From: Rodentibacter caecimuris
GTDB lineage: Bacteria; Pseudomonadota; Gammaproteobacteria; Enterobacterales; Pasteurellaceae
Length of the DNA stretch: 34,196 nt
Assembly (NCBI GenBank): GCA_001998905.1
Contig: MLAA01000038.1
Location: forward strand, 1-34,196
Direction of reading: 5' to 3'
Below are positions 1 through 8,986 of the stretch, piece after piece. Positions within the stretch are counted from its first letter, which is position 1. Every line of letters starts with the position of its first letter. The translations under genes were made by a program, and so were the position numbers. The notes below the pieces were generated by a model, which had not been told where the DNA came from, searched no databases, and saw only the letters and a list, made by a program, of their open reading frames with translations.

Positions 1-19
1 GTCTGTCTGTCTGTCTGTC
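1..19. repeat. GACA/GTCT tetranucleotide tract, at least 4.75 copies
   Basis: GTCT is repeated without error from base 1 to base 19 (GACA on the minus strand, the first G being that of the ATG). The tract is cut by the window edge, so the real copy number is unknown. Four-base units shift the reading frame when copies are gained or lost. Confidence 0.85.
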
Positions 20-21
20 AT
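1..21 (-). CDS. 5' end of a phase-variable gene (partial, runs off window)
   Basis: On the minus strand an ATG lies at 21-19 and is followed directly by GACA repeats that continue past the window edge, so only seven codons are visible (M-T-D-R-Q-T-D). A Shine-Dalgarno AGGGGA (complement of 31-36) sits nine bases upstream and overlaps the stop codon of mog, so translation is probably coupled to mog. In H. influenzae, tetranucleotide tracts just inside a reading frame switch LPS or surface genes on and off by slippage, and lgtC carries GACA repeats (known). That this gene is a glycosyltransferase is only inference, strengthened slightly by the glycosyltransferase-like gene two genes upstream. 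The product cannot be identified here. Confidence 0.6.
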
Positions 22-34
22 TATGATATTTCCC

Positions 35-658
35 CTATTTTACTTTTGCATCTCTTTTCGCCGATTTAGGGCGAAAACTTTCAATAATATTTGGATTTGT
101 TTCAATATAGATTCCGCTCAATAATTGCAAACAATAAGGTACAGCGGAGAAAATTCCCTTTACAATGACCTCTCCATTTTCATCTTTTACCCCTTCCAAT
201 GTTTCTTTAATTGCTTTAGGCTGCCCCGGTAAATTGAGAATCAAACTTTGACTACGAATTACACCGACTTGGCGAGACAAAATTGCGGTAGGAACGAAAT
301 GTAAGCTAACTTGACGCATCTGTTCACCAAAACCGGGCATTTCTCTATCGGCGATGGCTAACGTCGCATCAGGAGTAACATCTCGTTTAGCGGGTCCTGT
401 TCCCCCGGTTGTTAATACCAGATGACACAAACAATCATCAACCAGTTCACACAATGTCTGCTCAATTTTTACCTGTTCATCAGGAATTAATCGAGTTTCT
501 AACTCAAAAGGTGCAACCAGCGCTTGCTCTAGCCAAGCTTGTAATTCTGGTATTCCTTGATCCTGATAAACGCCTTTAGAAGCCCGATCCGAGACAGAAA
601 CCAAACCAATTTTTAAAAGTGCGGTCGATTTTTCTAATATTTTTTCTGAATTTATCAC
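35..658 (-). CDS. mog: molybdopterin adenylyltransferase MogA
   Basis: Activates molybdopterin by adenylating it before molybdenum insertion, in molybdenum cofactor synthesis in the cytoplasm. The protein (207 aa) matches E. coli MogA nearly end to end: the start IGLVSVSDRAS, the MoCF-domain motif TTGGTGPAKRDVTPDAT, EMPGFGEQMR, and the C-terminal FRPKSAKRD. It is about 12 residues longer than E. coli MogA at the N-terminus, and this extension is written partly in an uptake sequence (617-625), giving E-K-S-T-A-L-L-K. No other Met lies between residue 1 and the conserved core, so the upstream ATG at 658 is used; it overlaps the stop of the upstream gene by 4 bases (ATGA), implying translational coupling. 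Confidence 0.95.
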   Translation of the reverse strand: MINSEKILEKSTALLKIGLVSVSDRASKGVYQDQGIPELQAWLEQALVAPFELETRLIPDEQVKIEQTLCELVDDCLCHLVLTTGGTGPAKRDVTPDATLAIADREMPGFGEQMRQVSLHFVPTAILSRQVGVIRSQSLILNLPGQPKAIKETLEGVKDENGEVIVKGIFSAVPYCLQLLSGIYIETNPNIIESFRPKSAKRDAKVK

Positions 659-1566
659 TCTCTTTTCTCCGTAACATTAAATTCGGCTGGAATACAAATA
701 TCGTGTCCTAATGTTAATAACATTGACATTAGCGCATCTTCACGCAATTCCTCAACACTATTAAACCATTTACATTTCATCAGGACTTTATTTTCCCCCG
801 CAAGAACCAATTTTGACACAAAATGTCCACCTAAAACTTTTTCAATCGGCACAGCATATTTCTGATTAACCATAGGAGTTTCAAGAGAAAAGCCAGCGGC
901 AATATTTGAAGGGGCAAAACGAAATCCATATGCTTCCAACGTTCGACGTTTAATTCCCGTTAAAAATATATCTTCAATATGCGTAGCTTTCGGCCAACTT
1001 TGCATCATATGTGTTTGCCGATTAAATTGTGGCGGTAGCACTTCTACCGACAAGCCTAAGTCTCTCGGAGCATTCAATAAACGGCGACTACGCAAGCTAA
1101 AACCACCATTTTGTGGCTCATACATATTGTCAGGAATATTTAAACAATGTTCAGACCAAAATTCCGAATCCTCGACTACAAGATATCGTTCTTCTTCTAT
1201 TTTCATCAAAATAGGAATCGGAGCACCGATATAATCATAATCAAAAAACTCATCCCGCCAATTTTGTCCATTCATTACCCAACCGTCATTTTGTACAATT
1301 AAGGCAAAATCCGTTTCAATCAATTGCCCTAAGCTATACAACATAAAAAAATTATATTCAAAATAACTGAAAGGCTTCACTTCTATATGTTCTATATAAT
1401 CGGGTAACGCTTCTGGTTTTTGCGGGCTAATCAATAAACAACGTAACGATGAAATTCGATTTTTTAATTCATTATAACTACGACTGATAGCAAACACCGA
1501 ACCTTGAGCATAATCCTGACTACCAGTTACACTTACAATCGTCAGACTCTCCTGTCTATTTTTCAT
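655..1566 (-). CDS. DUF5672 family protein, probable glycosyltransferase
   Basis: A 303-aa protein I recognise as the DUF5672 type by the block IVQNDGWVMNG (about residues 90-100) followed by YDYIGAPIPI. The family is thought to be glycosyltransferase-like and is often found near surface-polysaccharide genes; substrate and product are unknown. No signal peptide or membrane segment is evident, so it is probably cytoplasmic. Its stop overlaps the mog start by four bases, so the two are cotranscribed, although no functional link to molybdenum cofactor is obvious. Its 225-bp upstream gap (1567-1791) holds one uptake sequence (1696-1704) and nothing else I can name. Family call fairly sure, function not. 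Confidence 0.75.
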   Translation of the reverse strand: MKNRQESLTIVSVTGSQDYAQGSVFAISRSYNELKNRISSLRCLLISPQKPEALPDYIEHIEVKPFSYFEYNFFMLYSLGQLIETDFALIVQNDGWVMNGQNWRDEFFDYDYIGAPIPILMKIEEERYLVVEDSEFWSEHCLNIPDNMYEPQNGGFSLRSRRLLNAPRDLGLSVEVLPPQFNRQTHMMQSWPKATHIEDIFLTGIKRRTLEAYGFRFAPSNIAAGFSLETPMVNQKYAVPIEKVLGGHFVSKLVLAGENKVLMKCKWFNSVEELREDALMSMLLTLGHDICIPAEFNVTEKRE

Positions 1567-1791
1567 TATGTGTCCTTTATTTTATATTTCTTCTCACCTA
1601 TTTGGTGATGAAGATCTTTTCAATAGTTCCTATGATGCAATACTCAAACCACTACCAGTATATTTGAATCTAATCACGCTATAAGACGTTATTAAAAGTG
1701 CGGTCAAACAATAATTCATTTTCTATCTTGTCTTTATCTTGGTTGAGTAGTAGCGATGAATAATCTTTCCTTATTTTTCTTTCATATTAAA

Positions 1792-3648
1792 TTAAAAAGG
1801 AAATAATACGGGAACGACAAATATGGTAACTAGCATGACAAGTAATGTGAAAGGCACACCGATTTTCACAAAATCACCAAATTTGTAATTTCCTGGACCT
1901 AATACCATTGTATTTACCGGTGAAGATATCGGTGTCATAAAGGCAGCTGAAGCGGCAATAGCGACTGTCATCGCGAAAGGCAACGGAGAAAGTTTCAAAT
2001 GCTGCGCTAAATTAATGGCAATCGGTGCCATCAAAATAGCCGTTGCCGTATTAGAAATAAATAAACCGATAACAGCACTCAGTATAAATAAACTAATTAA
2101 GATCCAATGTTTTCCCATCGTTCCTACGGTATGGAGCATAAAATCAACAATCAAATTGACCCCTCCGGTTTTTTGTAATGCAATGGAGAAAGGCATCATT
2201 CCGATGATTAAAATTAAACTGGACCAATGGATAGAACCATATGCACTTTTTGCATCGATACAGCGAAAATATCCGAGCATTAAACACCCAATCAAAGCAG
2301 CAATGACATTAGGCACTATGCCGGAAACCATTAAAACAACCATAGTAATAATAGAGAATAATGCATGCGGAGCCTGACTTTGGGCCGGCACGGCTTGATC
2401 AATTTCTGCCGGATAATTTAATACAAAAAAATCCTTAGTATGATTTCGCATTTGTTGAATTCGACGCCAATCTCCAACAACCAGAATCAAATCGCCTAAT
2501 TTATACTCCACACCACGAAAACTATCGGACAAAATCTCGCCATCTCGTTTAATCCCTACAACGTTTAATCCATATTCACTACGAAATGCTAAATCTGCAG
2601 TGGTTTTCCCAATACAGCTGGAATTAGGAACTAAGGTTAACTCCACCATACCAATAGACTTAGCCTGAACACTAAAAGATTGAGATTTTATCTCTGCCGG
2701 TTCTAAATTAAATTCATTGCAGAACTGTTCTAAATTTATTTCAGGACGGCTAATATCTACGACTAAGATATCTTTCTCTCTAATCTCTGATGTACTAAGT
2801 GGCATAGTAAATATTGGACGAAAGCGCTTCCAACGTTCAATCACTAACACATTCACGCCATAATTAGAACGAAGTTGCAACTCATTCAAATTTTTACCAA
2901 CAAAAAATGATCCCTTACGCACAACTAACCGCTTTACCCTATCGCGCAAGCCATATTCATCAATTAAATCATTCATTGAACGTTTACTCGTATCCGCAAT
3001 ATGTTCTTCAATATTAGTACTAAGCCAACCTCTGACAGCCAACATATAAACAACGCCAAGTGCTAAAATAATCAGTCCAAGTGGTGTAAAATCGAAAAAT
3101 TTTAACCGCATACCAACACTGCGAACTAGCTCGGCATTAACTACTAAGTTAGGCGCTGTCGCGATTAATGTCATCATGCCACTAATTAACCCCGCTACGC
3201 TCAAAGGCATCATCAGGCGTTTGGGTGAAACATTCATTTGACGGCAAATCATCAATACGACTGGGATAAAAATTGCCACAACGCCGGTAGAACTCATGAA
3301 AGCACCTAGTCCAGCTACCGACAGCATTAACAAAATAAGTACACGGCTTTCACTATTCTTAGCTTTTTTCAAAATCCATTCACTCACTTGATAAGCAATG
3401 CCTGTCCGCACCAAGCCTTCTCCGACAATAAATAACAGCGCAATTAAAATGATATTAGGGTCACTAAAACCGGCAAAAATTTCCTCTATCGTCAAAATGC
3501 CAGTTAAATAAAATGCTAGCATCACCAATAATGCCACGACATCCATACGAATTTTATTTCTAATAAAAAGCAAAACGGCAATAACAAGTAATGCCATCGT
3601 CCAAAATAATGGACTGACCCAAAGGGCATTGCTGAAAATCGTGTTCAT
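1792..3648 (-). CDS. SLC13/DASS-family permease with two TrkA-C (RCK_C) domains
   Basis: An inner-membrane anion or dicarboxylate transporter of 618 aa. Hydrophobic helices occupy about residues 10-205 and 425-618. Between them lie two similar soluble TrkA-C-type domains (about 235-300 and 320-400); each has the pattern V..G-S/K..I/LN...LR..YG.NV, for example LAFRSEYGLNVVGIKRDGE in the second. This helices, RCK_C pair, helices layout is typical of bacterial SLC13 permeases annotated as sodium/sulfate or citrate transporters. The substrate cannot be read from the sequence. It starts 23 bp after rnhB ends, so it is probably at the tail of the lpxB-rnhB transcript. Confidence 0.85.
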   Translation of the reverse strand: MNTIFSNALWVSPLFWTMALLVIAVLLFIRNKIRMDVVALLVMLAFYLTGILTIEEIFAGFSDPNIILIALLFIVGEGLVRTGIAYQVSEWILKKAKNSESRVLILLMLSVAGLGAFMSSTGVVAIFIPVVLMICRQMNVSPKRLMMPLSVAGLISGMMTLIATAPNLVVNAELVRSVGMRLKFFDFTPLGLIILALGVVYMLAVRGWLSTNIEEHIADTSKRSMNDLIDEYGLRDRVKRLVVRKGSFFVGKNLNELQLRSNYGVNVLVIERWKRFRPIFTMPLSTSEIREKDILVVDISRPEINLEQFCNEFNLEPAEIKSQSFSVQAKSIGMVELTLVPNSSCIGKTTADLAFRSEYGLNVVGIKRDGEILSDSFRGVEYKLGDLILVVGDWRRIQQMRNHTKDFFVLNYPAEIDQAVPAQSQAPHALFSIITMVVLMVSGIVPNVIAALIGCLMLGYFRCIDAKSAYGSIHWSSLILIIGMMPFSIALQKTGGVNLIVDFMLHTVGTMGKHWILISLFILSAVIGLFISNTATAILMAPIAINLAQHLKLSPLPFAMTVAIAASAAFMTPISSPVNTMVLGPGNYKFGDFVKIGVPFTLLVMLVTIFVVPVLFPF

Positions 3649-3671
3649 CTTAATCCCCTGATATTTTTCTA

Positions 3672-4265
3672 CTAACGGTTTTGTAATAACATTTTTCTAA
3701 CCGGAGCAAAGCTTTTACGATACTGTGGTAATACGCCAAATTCAGCTAATTTTTCTAGATGTAGTTTAGTCGGGTAACCTTTATGCTGTGCAAACGCATA
3801 TTCTGGATAGCGCGCATTTAATTCCAACATTTCCTTATCTCGTGCAACCTTCGCTAAAATGGAAGCCGCGCTAATTTCCGCCACCAAACTATCCCCTTTT
3901 ACAACAGCTTGCGCCGGCATTGATAACTCTGGAATACGATTACCATCCACTAAAACAAAGTGCGGTTGAATTTTCAACGATTTTACTGCCCGCTGCATTG
4001 CTAACATAGTCGCTTGCAAAATATTCAATTCATCAATTTCTTCCGGCTCCGCACGACCTAAACTCCAGGCTAATGCATTTAGTTTAATCTGTTCTGCCAG
4101 TAACAAACGCTTTTTCTCTGACAGCTTTTTACTGTCAGTTAACCCTTCAATCTTTTTAGTTGGGTCTAGAATCACCGCTGCAGTAACTACCGCGCCAACC
4201 AAAGGCCCTCTTCCCACTTCATCAACACCTGCGATCAAGTCATAATTTGGGTAAATAAACGTCAT
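3672..4265 (-). CDS. rnhB: ribonuclease HII
   Basis: Cleaves the RNA strand of RNA-DNA hybrids and removes single ribonucleotides from DNA. The N-terminal [14 protein letters not shown] carries the catalytic D-E pair; LVDGN and [12 protein letters not shown]-like (here [12 protein letters not shown]) and QHKGYPTK are further family motifs. I chose ATG 4265 (197 aa, the usual length) rather than the ATG 21 bases upstream because GGAG lies seven bases before it. With this start only one base separates it from the lpxB stop; the longer start would overlap lpxB by 20 bases. The lpxB-rnhB order is the same as in E. coli. Confidence 0.95.
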   Translation of the reverse strand: MTFIYPNYDLIAGVDEVGRGPLVGAVVTAAVILDPTKKIEGLTDSKKLSEKKRLLLAEQIKLNALAWSLGRAEPEEIDELNILQATMLAMQRAVKSLKIQPHFVLVDGNRIPELSMPAQAVVKGDSLVAEISAASILAKVARDKEMLELNARYPEYAFAQHKGYPTKLHLEKLAEFGVLPQYRKSFAPVRKMLLQNR

Positions 4266-4266
4266 T

Positions 4267-5427
4267 CTATTTCTCCAATAATTCAATTACTGCTTGAGCA
4301 GCTTGTTTGTCCGCATCACATTGAATTTGACGATGCAAATCGGTAAAACGTTGAACTAAAATATGCCGATTTTTGACCGCACTTTCCTCATTGCTAAAAT
4401 AAACTGCCAATTTCTCAGCTAGTTTTACAGGCTCACAATCTTGCTGGATCATTTCTGCAACTAACATTTCCTCTGCTAATAAATTTGGTAGTGAAATATA
4501 AGGCGTTTTAACCAAACGTTTGGCTAGAAAATAAGTCGTAGCTTTCATTTTATAACCAACAACCATCGGCGACTTACACAACATACATTCCAATGCTGCG
4601 GTACCTGATGCCAGTAACGTTGCTTGTGAAGCAATCATTGCCTGCCTAGACTGTCCATCTAACAACGTCATTTCCAATTCCGGGGCTATATTGGCTTTAA
4701 TTTGTTCAAATTGCTGACGACGATTTTCATTAATTAAGGGGACCAAAAATTGTAAATTCGGATATTGGTCTTTCAAGAGTAAAGCAGTTTTCAAAAAGGG
4801 TTCAGCTAAAAGCTCTACTTCTGCCCCTCGACTTCCTACCAAAATCGCCATATAACATTGATTTTCATCAATATTTAATAATTTACATGCTTCCGTTCGG
4901 TTTGGTTTTAACGCAATACTATCTGCCATTGTATGCCCAATGAAACGGCAAGGCACATCAAAACGGTCATAAAATGCTTTTTCAAAAGGTAAAAATGCTA
5001 AGACTAAATTTGTTGCTTCGGCTATTTTATGAATCCGATTCTGCCGCCAAGCCCAGACTGATGGGCTCACATAATGAATGGTTTTGATGCCATTTTGTTT
5101 AAGTTTTAATTCGATATCTAAATTAAAATCTGGTGCGTCAATACCAATAAAAATGTCTGGTTTTTCCGCTAACATTCGTTTTATGACTAAACTACGGATT
5201 TTCAGCAACCGAGGTAAATGCTTCACGACTTCTGCCAGCCCCATTACTGCAATTTCTTCTATATCCACTAAGGTTTCACAACCTTCCGCTAACATTCTAG
5301 GACCGGCAATGCCAATAAAACGGGCATCTGGATATTGAATTTTTAAACTACGAATTAAACCTGCACCTAAAATATCACCGGAAACTTCACCGGCAACTAA
5401 AGCAATAATCGGATTTTTCTTATTCAT
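4267..5427 (-). CDS. lpxB: lipid-A-disaccharide synthase LpxB
   Basis: Joins UDP-2,3-diacylglucosamine and lipid X to form the lipid A disaccharide at the inner face of the inner membrane. The 386-aa GT-B-type protein has the family motifs [11 protein letters not shown] at the N-terminus, [20 protein letters not shown] and [13 protein letters not shown]. An uptake sequence lies in the C-terminal coding part (4376-4384). Unlike E. coli, where lpxA and lpxB overlap or nearly touch, here a 314-bp gap with a terminator separates them, so lpxB with rnhB needs its own promoter. Confidence 0.96.
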   Translation of the reverse strand: MNKKNPIIALVAGEVSGDILGAGLIRSLKIQYPDARFIGIAGPRMLAEGCETLVDIEEIAVMGLAEVVKHLPRLLKIRSLVIKRMLAEKPDIFIGIDAPDFNLDIELKLKQNGIKTIHYVSPSVWAWRQNRIHKIAEATNLVLAFLPFEKAFYDRFDVPCRFIGHTMADSIALKPNRTEACKLLNIDENQCYMAILVGSRGAEVELLAEPFLKTALLLKDQYPNLQFLVPLINENRRQQFEQIKANIAPELEMTLLDGQSRQAMIASQATLLASGTAALECMLCKSPMVVGYKMKATTYFLAKRLVKTPYISLPNLLAEEMLVAEMIQQDCEPVKLAEKLAVYFSNEESAVKNRHILVQRFTDLHRQIQCDADKQAAQAVIELLEK

Positions 5428-5691
5428 AAAAATTTATCTCATCCTGCTATAAAATTATAGCAATTTAGATGTCTTAATTTGATGATATTATGCGGAAACA
5501 CATAAAAACTTAACGATAAATCGGTAAAACATCACTCAAATATCAAATTAATCACATACTGAAATAATTAAAAAGTAAAATATTGTATTCCAAATTTAAA
5601 TTAGCGGCATCAATATGTTTTCACACGATTGCTCCCAAAAATATCTCGGAAATTTACTTTCACATAACAGTTATAATATTAGAATTTTGCT
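5428..5691 (-). promoter_or_regulatory. AT-rich gap before lpxB with candidate promoter
   Basis: The 314-bp gap between lpxB and lpxA has no ORF I would defend. On the minus strand a perfect -10 TATAAT (complement of 5454-5459) lies inside a short dyad GCTATAA-AA-TTATAGC (5446-5461), about 27 bases before the lpxB ATG. The -35 at 16-18 bp spacing is poor (TCAAAT/CAAATT). The dyad could be an operator or chance in AT-rich DNA. Because a terminator closes the lpxA side, some promoter in this gap is needed. Confidence 0.35.
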
Positions 5692-5724
5692 AAAAAAATA
5701 ACCGCACTTTATACAAAGTGCGGT
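5692..5724 (-). terminator. terminator after lpxA made of two inverted uptake sequences
   Basis: ACCGCACTTT (5701-5710), loop ATAC, then AAAGTGCGGT (5715-5724) form a perfect 10-bp stem. Read on the minus strand it is followed by TTATTTTTTTA. Paired uptake sequences acting as intrinsic terminators are well known in Pasteurellaceae. It lies 18 bases past the lpxA stop. Confidence 0.9.
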
Positions 5725-5741
5725 CAATTTAATGTCATCTT

Positions 5742-6530
5742 TTATCGGATAATACCGCGCGTGGAACGTTTAAAGAAATCTAAAAAGAAACTAATAGATG
5801 ATTCGGTTTCGGCAATTTGCTCAATCTCTGGAATCACTTCCTCTAATGTTTTCCCACTACGATAAATAAGTTTATACACATTTCGGATAGCATGTAGTGT
5901 CGGTTTATCAAAGCCACGGCGCTTTAACCCTTCCAAATTCACACCAAAAGGTTGAGCATGATTTCCTTGCGCCATCACATAAGGAGGTACATCTTGACTA
6001 ACCATAGAACCACCACCCAGCATAACGTGAGCACCAATAATAACAAATTGGTGAATAGCAGACATTCCCCCTACAATCACAAAATCGTCTAATTCAACAT
6101 GTCCCGCCAGTGTTGCATTATTGGCAAGAATACAACGATTTTTAATTTGACAATCGTGAGCGATATGGGCGTTAATCATAAATAGATTATCATCTCCCAC
6201 ACGGGTTACGCCACCACCTTGTATTGTTCCACGGTGAATCGTTACACTTTCCCGAATTCGATTTCGATGACCAATAATTGTTTTTGTTGGTTCTCCTTTA
6301 TACTTCAAATCTTGATTCGCTTCCCCAATGCTGGCAAATTGAAAAATTTGATTGTCTTCGCCAATTTGTGTCATGCCGTTTACAACCACATGAGAATGTA
6401 AGACCGTTCCTTTACCGATCTCAACCTCCCCGCCAACAACACAAAAAGGTCCGATAACTACATTTTCACCGATTTTTGCGCCTTTCTCGATAATTGAAGA
6501 CGGATGAATTTTTGCACTGGAATGGATCAT
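5742..6530 (-). CDS. lpxA: UDP-N-acetylglucosamine acyltransferase LpxA
   Basis: First step of lipid A synthesis: transfers a 3-hydroxyacyl chain from ACP to UDP-GlcNAc. The 262-aa protein consists of left-handed beta-helix hexapeptide repeats (residues about 1-190) and a helical C-terminal part. H125 in NAHIAHDCQ is at the same number as the catalytic histidine of E. coli LpxA; H122 and the [21 protein letters not shown] region are conserved too. It starts 13 bases after fabZ ends, so the two are cotranscribed. Confidence 0.97.
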   Translation of the reverse strand: MIHSSAKIHPSSIIEKGAKIGENVVIGPFCVVGGEVEIGKGTVLHSHVVVNGMTQIGEDNQIFQFASIGEANQDLKYKGEPTKTIIGHRNRIRESVTIHRGTIQGGGVTRVGDDNLFMINAHIAHDCQIKNRCILANNATLAGHVELDDFVIVGGMSAIHQFVIIGAHVMLGGGSMVSQDVPPYVMAQGNHAQPFGVNLEGLKRRGFDKPTLHAIRNVYKLIYRSGKTLEEVIPEIEQIAETESSISFFLDFFKRSTRGIIR

Positions 6531-6543
6531 ATCGTTCCCCTCT

Positions 6544-6993
6544 TTATCTACGAGCGCACATTAATTTAGCTTCACAAGCGACTTCACCGTTGACTGTTGC
6601 CACCCCGGTAAAAGAAGTGATTCCGCGACGTTCTTTGATTACCGTAACCTTTAGTTCCATTTGATCACCGGGTAGTACCGGGCGTTTAAAACGAGCATCA
6701 TCGATCCCAGCAAAATAAAATAATTCACCACCTTTTAACTCGTGAGTTTTAAAGGCAAGAAGACCCATTGCTTGAGCAAGCGCCTCTAAAATTAATACAC
6801 CGGGTAAAATAGGCTCACCGGGGAAATGTCCGGTAAAACAAGGCTCATTAACACTGATATTTTTGATTGCTTTCAACCATTCGCCTTCTTTAAAATCCAA
6901 TACTCTATCGACTAATAAAAACGGATAGCGATGTGGTAATAATTGCATAATCTCTTTTGCTTCAATAACTCTGCCCGTTTGAATTTCTGACAC
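6544..6993 (-). CDS. fabZ: 3-hydroxyacyl-ACP dehydratase FabZ
   Basis: Dehydrates 3-hydroxyacyl-ACP in fatty acid elongation and so competes with LpxA and LpxD for the same 3-hydroxyacyl-ACP pool. The 149-aa hot-dog-fold protein shows [14 protein letters not shown], the catalytic [20 protein letters not shown] block with H56 and E70, and [17 protein letters not shown]. It is the first gene after the 220-bp gap downstream of lpxD and has its own probable promoter (7028-7056). Confidence 0.97.
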   Translation of the reverse strand: MSEIQTGRVIEAKEIMQLLPHRYPFLLVDRVLDFKEGEWLKAIKNISVNEPCFTGHFPGEPILPGVLILEALAQAMGLLAFKTHELKGGELFYFAGIDDARFKRPVLPGDQMELKVTVIKERRGITSFTGVATVNGEVACEAKLMCARR

Positions 6994-7027
6994 GTTTAAA
7001 CCCTTATAAAATAAAAAATATGCTCGG

Positions 7028-7056
7028 ATTATACGGTATTTTAGATATGATTACAA
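7028..7056 (-). promoter_or_regulatory. probable sigma-70 promoter for fabZ-lpxA
   Basis: On the minus strand TTGTAA (complement of 7051-7056), 17 bp spacer, and perfect TATAAT (complement of 7028-7033). A transcript would begin near 7021, about 28 bases before the fabZ ATG. Found by eye. Confidence 0.5.
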
Positions 7057-7163
7057 AATGGAAAGATAGGAAGAAAAAAGCCGATACAAGGTAAAAGACA
7101 AGTACCGACTAAATTAGTTTTTTATAAATTGTTTTGACACTAAAGATTGAGTCCAACCGTACT

Positions 7164-7191
7164 AAAAAAAGAAACAGTGACTCAACTCACT
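7164..7191 (-). terminator. weak intrinsic terminator between lpxD and fabZ
   Basis: On the minus strand AGTGA-GTTGAG-TCACT is followed by GTTTCTTTTTTT. The stem is only 5 bp, so it may only attenuate readthrough from lpxD. It fits the separate fabZ promoter. Confidence 0.35.
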
Positions 7192-7213
7192 TTTAGCGAA
7201 ATTTCCATAAAAT

Positions 7214-8248
7214 TTAATTTTTTTCTGCTATTTTCTTCTCTACCGCTTTCAATCGTTTATTCATTCCATCAATCCCTAACGTAAGAGCAGCCGTTTTACG
7301 CCATTCTTTGTTGGTCTGTAGCGGAATACCAGAAGAATAAACACCCGGTTCAGTAATAGGACGCATCACCATTCCCATACCAGTTACCGTTACTTTGTCG
7401 CAAATTTCCATATGCCCATTAAGTACACTAGCCCCACCAATTAGGCAATAGCGTCCAACAGTTAAACTACCAGCCATAATTACTCCGCCAGCAACAGCAG
7501 TTCCTGTTCCGATATGGACGTTATGAGCAATTTGGCAAAGATTATCAATAATTACATTATCTTCAATAACAGTAGCATCTAGTGCTCCACGGTCAATACA
7601 AGTACAAGCACCAATCTCAACATTATCTCCGATAATCACCGTACCGGTTTGTGGAATTTTAATCCAACGCCCACGGTCGTTCGCATAACCAAAGCCATCA
7701 CTACCAATCACTGCCCCTGATTGAATTAAACAATGTTGTCCGATTTCTACTTCATGATAAATAGTTACATTTGCCCAAAGTTGCGTACTAGCGCCGATTT
7801 TAGCATTTTTCCCAATAAAGCAACCCGCGCCGATAACAACGTTATCACCTAATACTACTCCGCTTTCAATAACAGTATTAGCGCCGATAGAAATATTTTT
7901 ACCTAAAAAAACATCTTCAGAAATAACCGCACTTTCAGCAATCCCTGATGCAGCTTTCGGCGTTTTATCCATATATTGAGCCAATATGGCATAAGCTACA
8001 TACGGATCTTTAACAATTAATAAATTACTTTGGGACGCACAAAACTCAACATCAAGCTCAGACACAATTAAAGCGCCTGCTTGTGATTGAGCAAGATGCT
8101 CCCTAAATTTAGGGTTAGAAATAAATGTCAGTTGTTTTTCAGTGGCTTTATTAAGAGGAGCGATACTTTCAACAATAGCATCGGCGTTACCCCGAAGGGT
8201 AGCGCCGATTTGTGTTGCTAAGTCCTGTAAAGAATAGGATTTTTGCAT
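7214..8248 (-). CDS. lpxD: UDP-3-O-acylglucosamine N-acyltransferase LpxD
   Basis: Third step of lipid A synthesis: adds the N-linked 3-hydroxyacyl chain. The 344-aa protein has an N-terminal uridine-binding domain (1-100), hexapeptide repeats forming a beta-helix (about 105-310) and a C-terminal helix. H242 in QIAHNVHIG matches the catalytic histidine (H239 in E. coli). [12 protein letters not shown] is the usual family loop. An uptake sequence (7926-7934) encodes part of the linker. It begins 13 bases after skp ends, within the bamA-skp-lpxD order seen in E. coli. Confidence 0.97.
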   Translation of the reverse strand: MQKSYSLQDLATQIGATLRGNADAIVESIAPLNKATEKQLTFISNPKFREHLAQSQAGALIVSELDVEFCASQSNLLIVKDPYVAYAILAQYMDKTPKAASGIAESAVISEDVFLGKNISIGANTVIESGVVLGDNVVIGAGCFIGKNAKIGASTQLWANVTIYHEVEIGQHCLIQSGAVIGSDGFGYANDRGRWIKIPQTGTVIIGDNVEIGACTCIDRGALDATVIEDNVIIDNLCQIAHNVHIGTGTAVAGGVIMAGSLTVGRYCLIGGASVLNGHMEICDKVTVTGMGMVMRPITEPGVYSSGIPLQTNKEWRKTAALTLGIDGMNKRLKAVEKKIAEKN

Positions 8249-8261
8249 TATGAGAACCTAA

Positions 8262-8873
8262 TTATTTTTTCTCTTCCATTTTCGCTGGAGCTTTTTCAGT
8301 TGCAGGAATAGCTTTTAATACTTCTTCAGTAATATCTTTGCCATCAACAGCAAAAACAACGGAGTTTGCATCTAATACATAGGTGTAACCTTTATCTTTA
8401 GCTAATTTGTTTGTTGCTACTTGAATGCTTTCCAATAATTTAGCACGAGCGTCTAATTGACGTTTTTCATTTTCCATTTGGAATTGTTGAACTTTTTTGT
8501 CATGCTCTTGCATTAATTTATTGATATTTTCTTCTTCGGTTTTTGCTAATTTATTAATCTCAGCTTCACGCTTTTGCAATTCGGAAGGGCGTTGTTTAGG
8601 ATCTTTTGCGTCTTTTTGTAATGCAGCTACTTTATCATCAATTTTTTTCTTTGCTGCGGCAATTTTACCATCAATTTCTTTTTTAGCCGCAGCCAATTTA
8701 TCTGCTTCCGGTTTTGCTTGAGCATCTAATTTGTCAGCTAATGCTTGGCGATCCGGGTGATTTTGGAATAGATATCCCGCATTAATAAATGCGATATTCT
8801 CTTGTGCACTCGCAAAACCCGAAGCTAACGCCAAACCCAAAGAAAGTGCGGTCATTTTTACCATCTTTTTCAT
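8262..8873 (-). CDS. skp: periplasmic chaperone Skp/OmpH
   Basis: Periplasmic holdase that delivers unfolded outer-membrane proteins to the BAM complex. A signal peptide (basic MKKMVK, hydrophobic core, cleavage likely after GFASA near residue 23) is followed by ENIAFINAGYLFQNHPDRQ and then a long charged coiled coil rich in K, A and E (about 45-150) that forms the tentacle arms of the trimer. At 203 aa it is longer than E. coli Skp (161), mainly through extra Lys/Ala/Asp coil repeats and a Lys/Glu-rich tail. An uptake sequence (8844-8852) encodes part of the signal peptide. Confidence 0.95.
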   Translation of the reverse strand: MKKMVKMTALSLGLALASGFASAQENIAFINAGYLFQNHPDRQALADKLDAQAKPEADKLAAAKKEIDGKIAAAKKKIDDKVAALQKDAKDPKQRPSELQKREAEINKLAKTEEENINKLMQEHDKKVQQFQMENEKRQLDARAKLLESIQVATNKLAKDKGYTYVLDANSVVFAVDGKDITEEVLKAIPATEKAPAKMEEKK

Positions 8874-8912
8874 AATGTAAATTTCCTTTAATTAATATAT
8901 TAAATTTCAAAT

Positions 8913-8942
8913 TTGACGAGTAATTACAGATGTACTCGTCAA
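8913..8942. repeat. 10-bp inverted repeat between bamA and skp
   Basis: TTGACGAGTA (8913-8922) and TACTCGTCAA (8933-8942) pair perfectly around a 10-base loop. There is no U-run on either side, so it is not a classical terminator; an mRNA processing or stability hairpin in the bamA-skp transcript, or an operator, is possible. Confidence 0.6.
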
Positions 8943-8986
8943 TGCGCTTTTCGACTCAAAAAACTCAAATAAGTTCCCAAGAGAAT

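Noticed and set aside
2015-2377. 120-codon plus-strand frame within the SLC13 permease gene
   Set aside because: Opposite to a well-conserved gene, no ribosome site, no recognisable protein.
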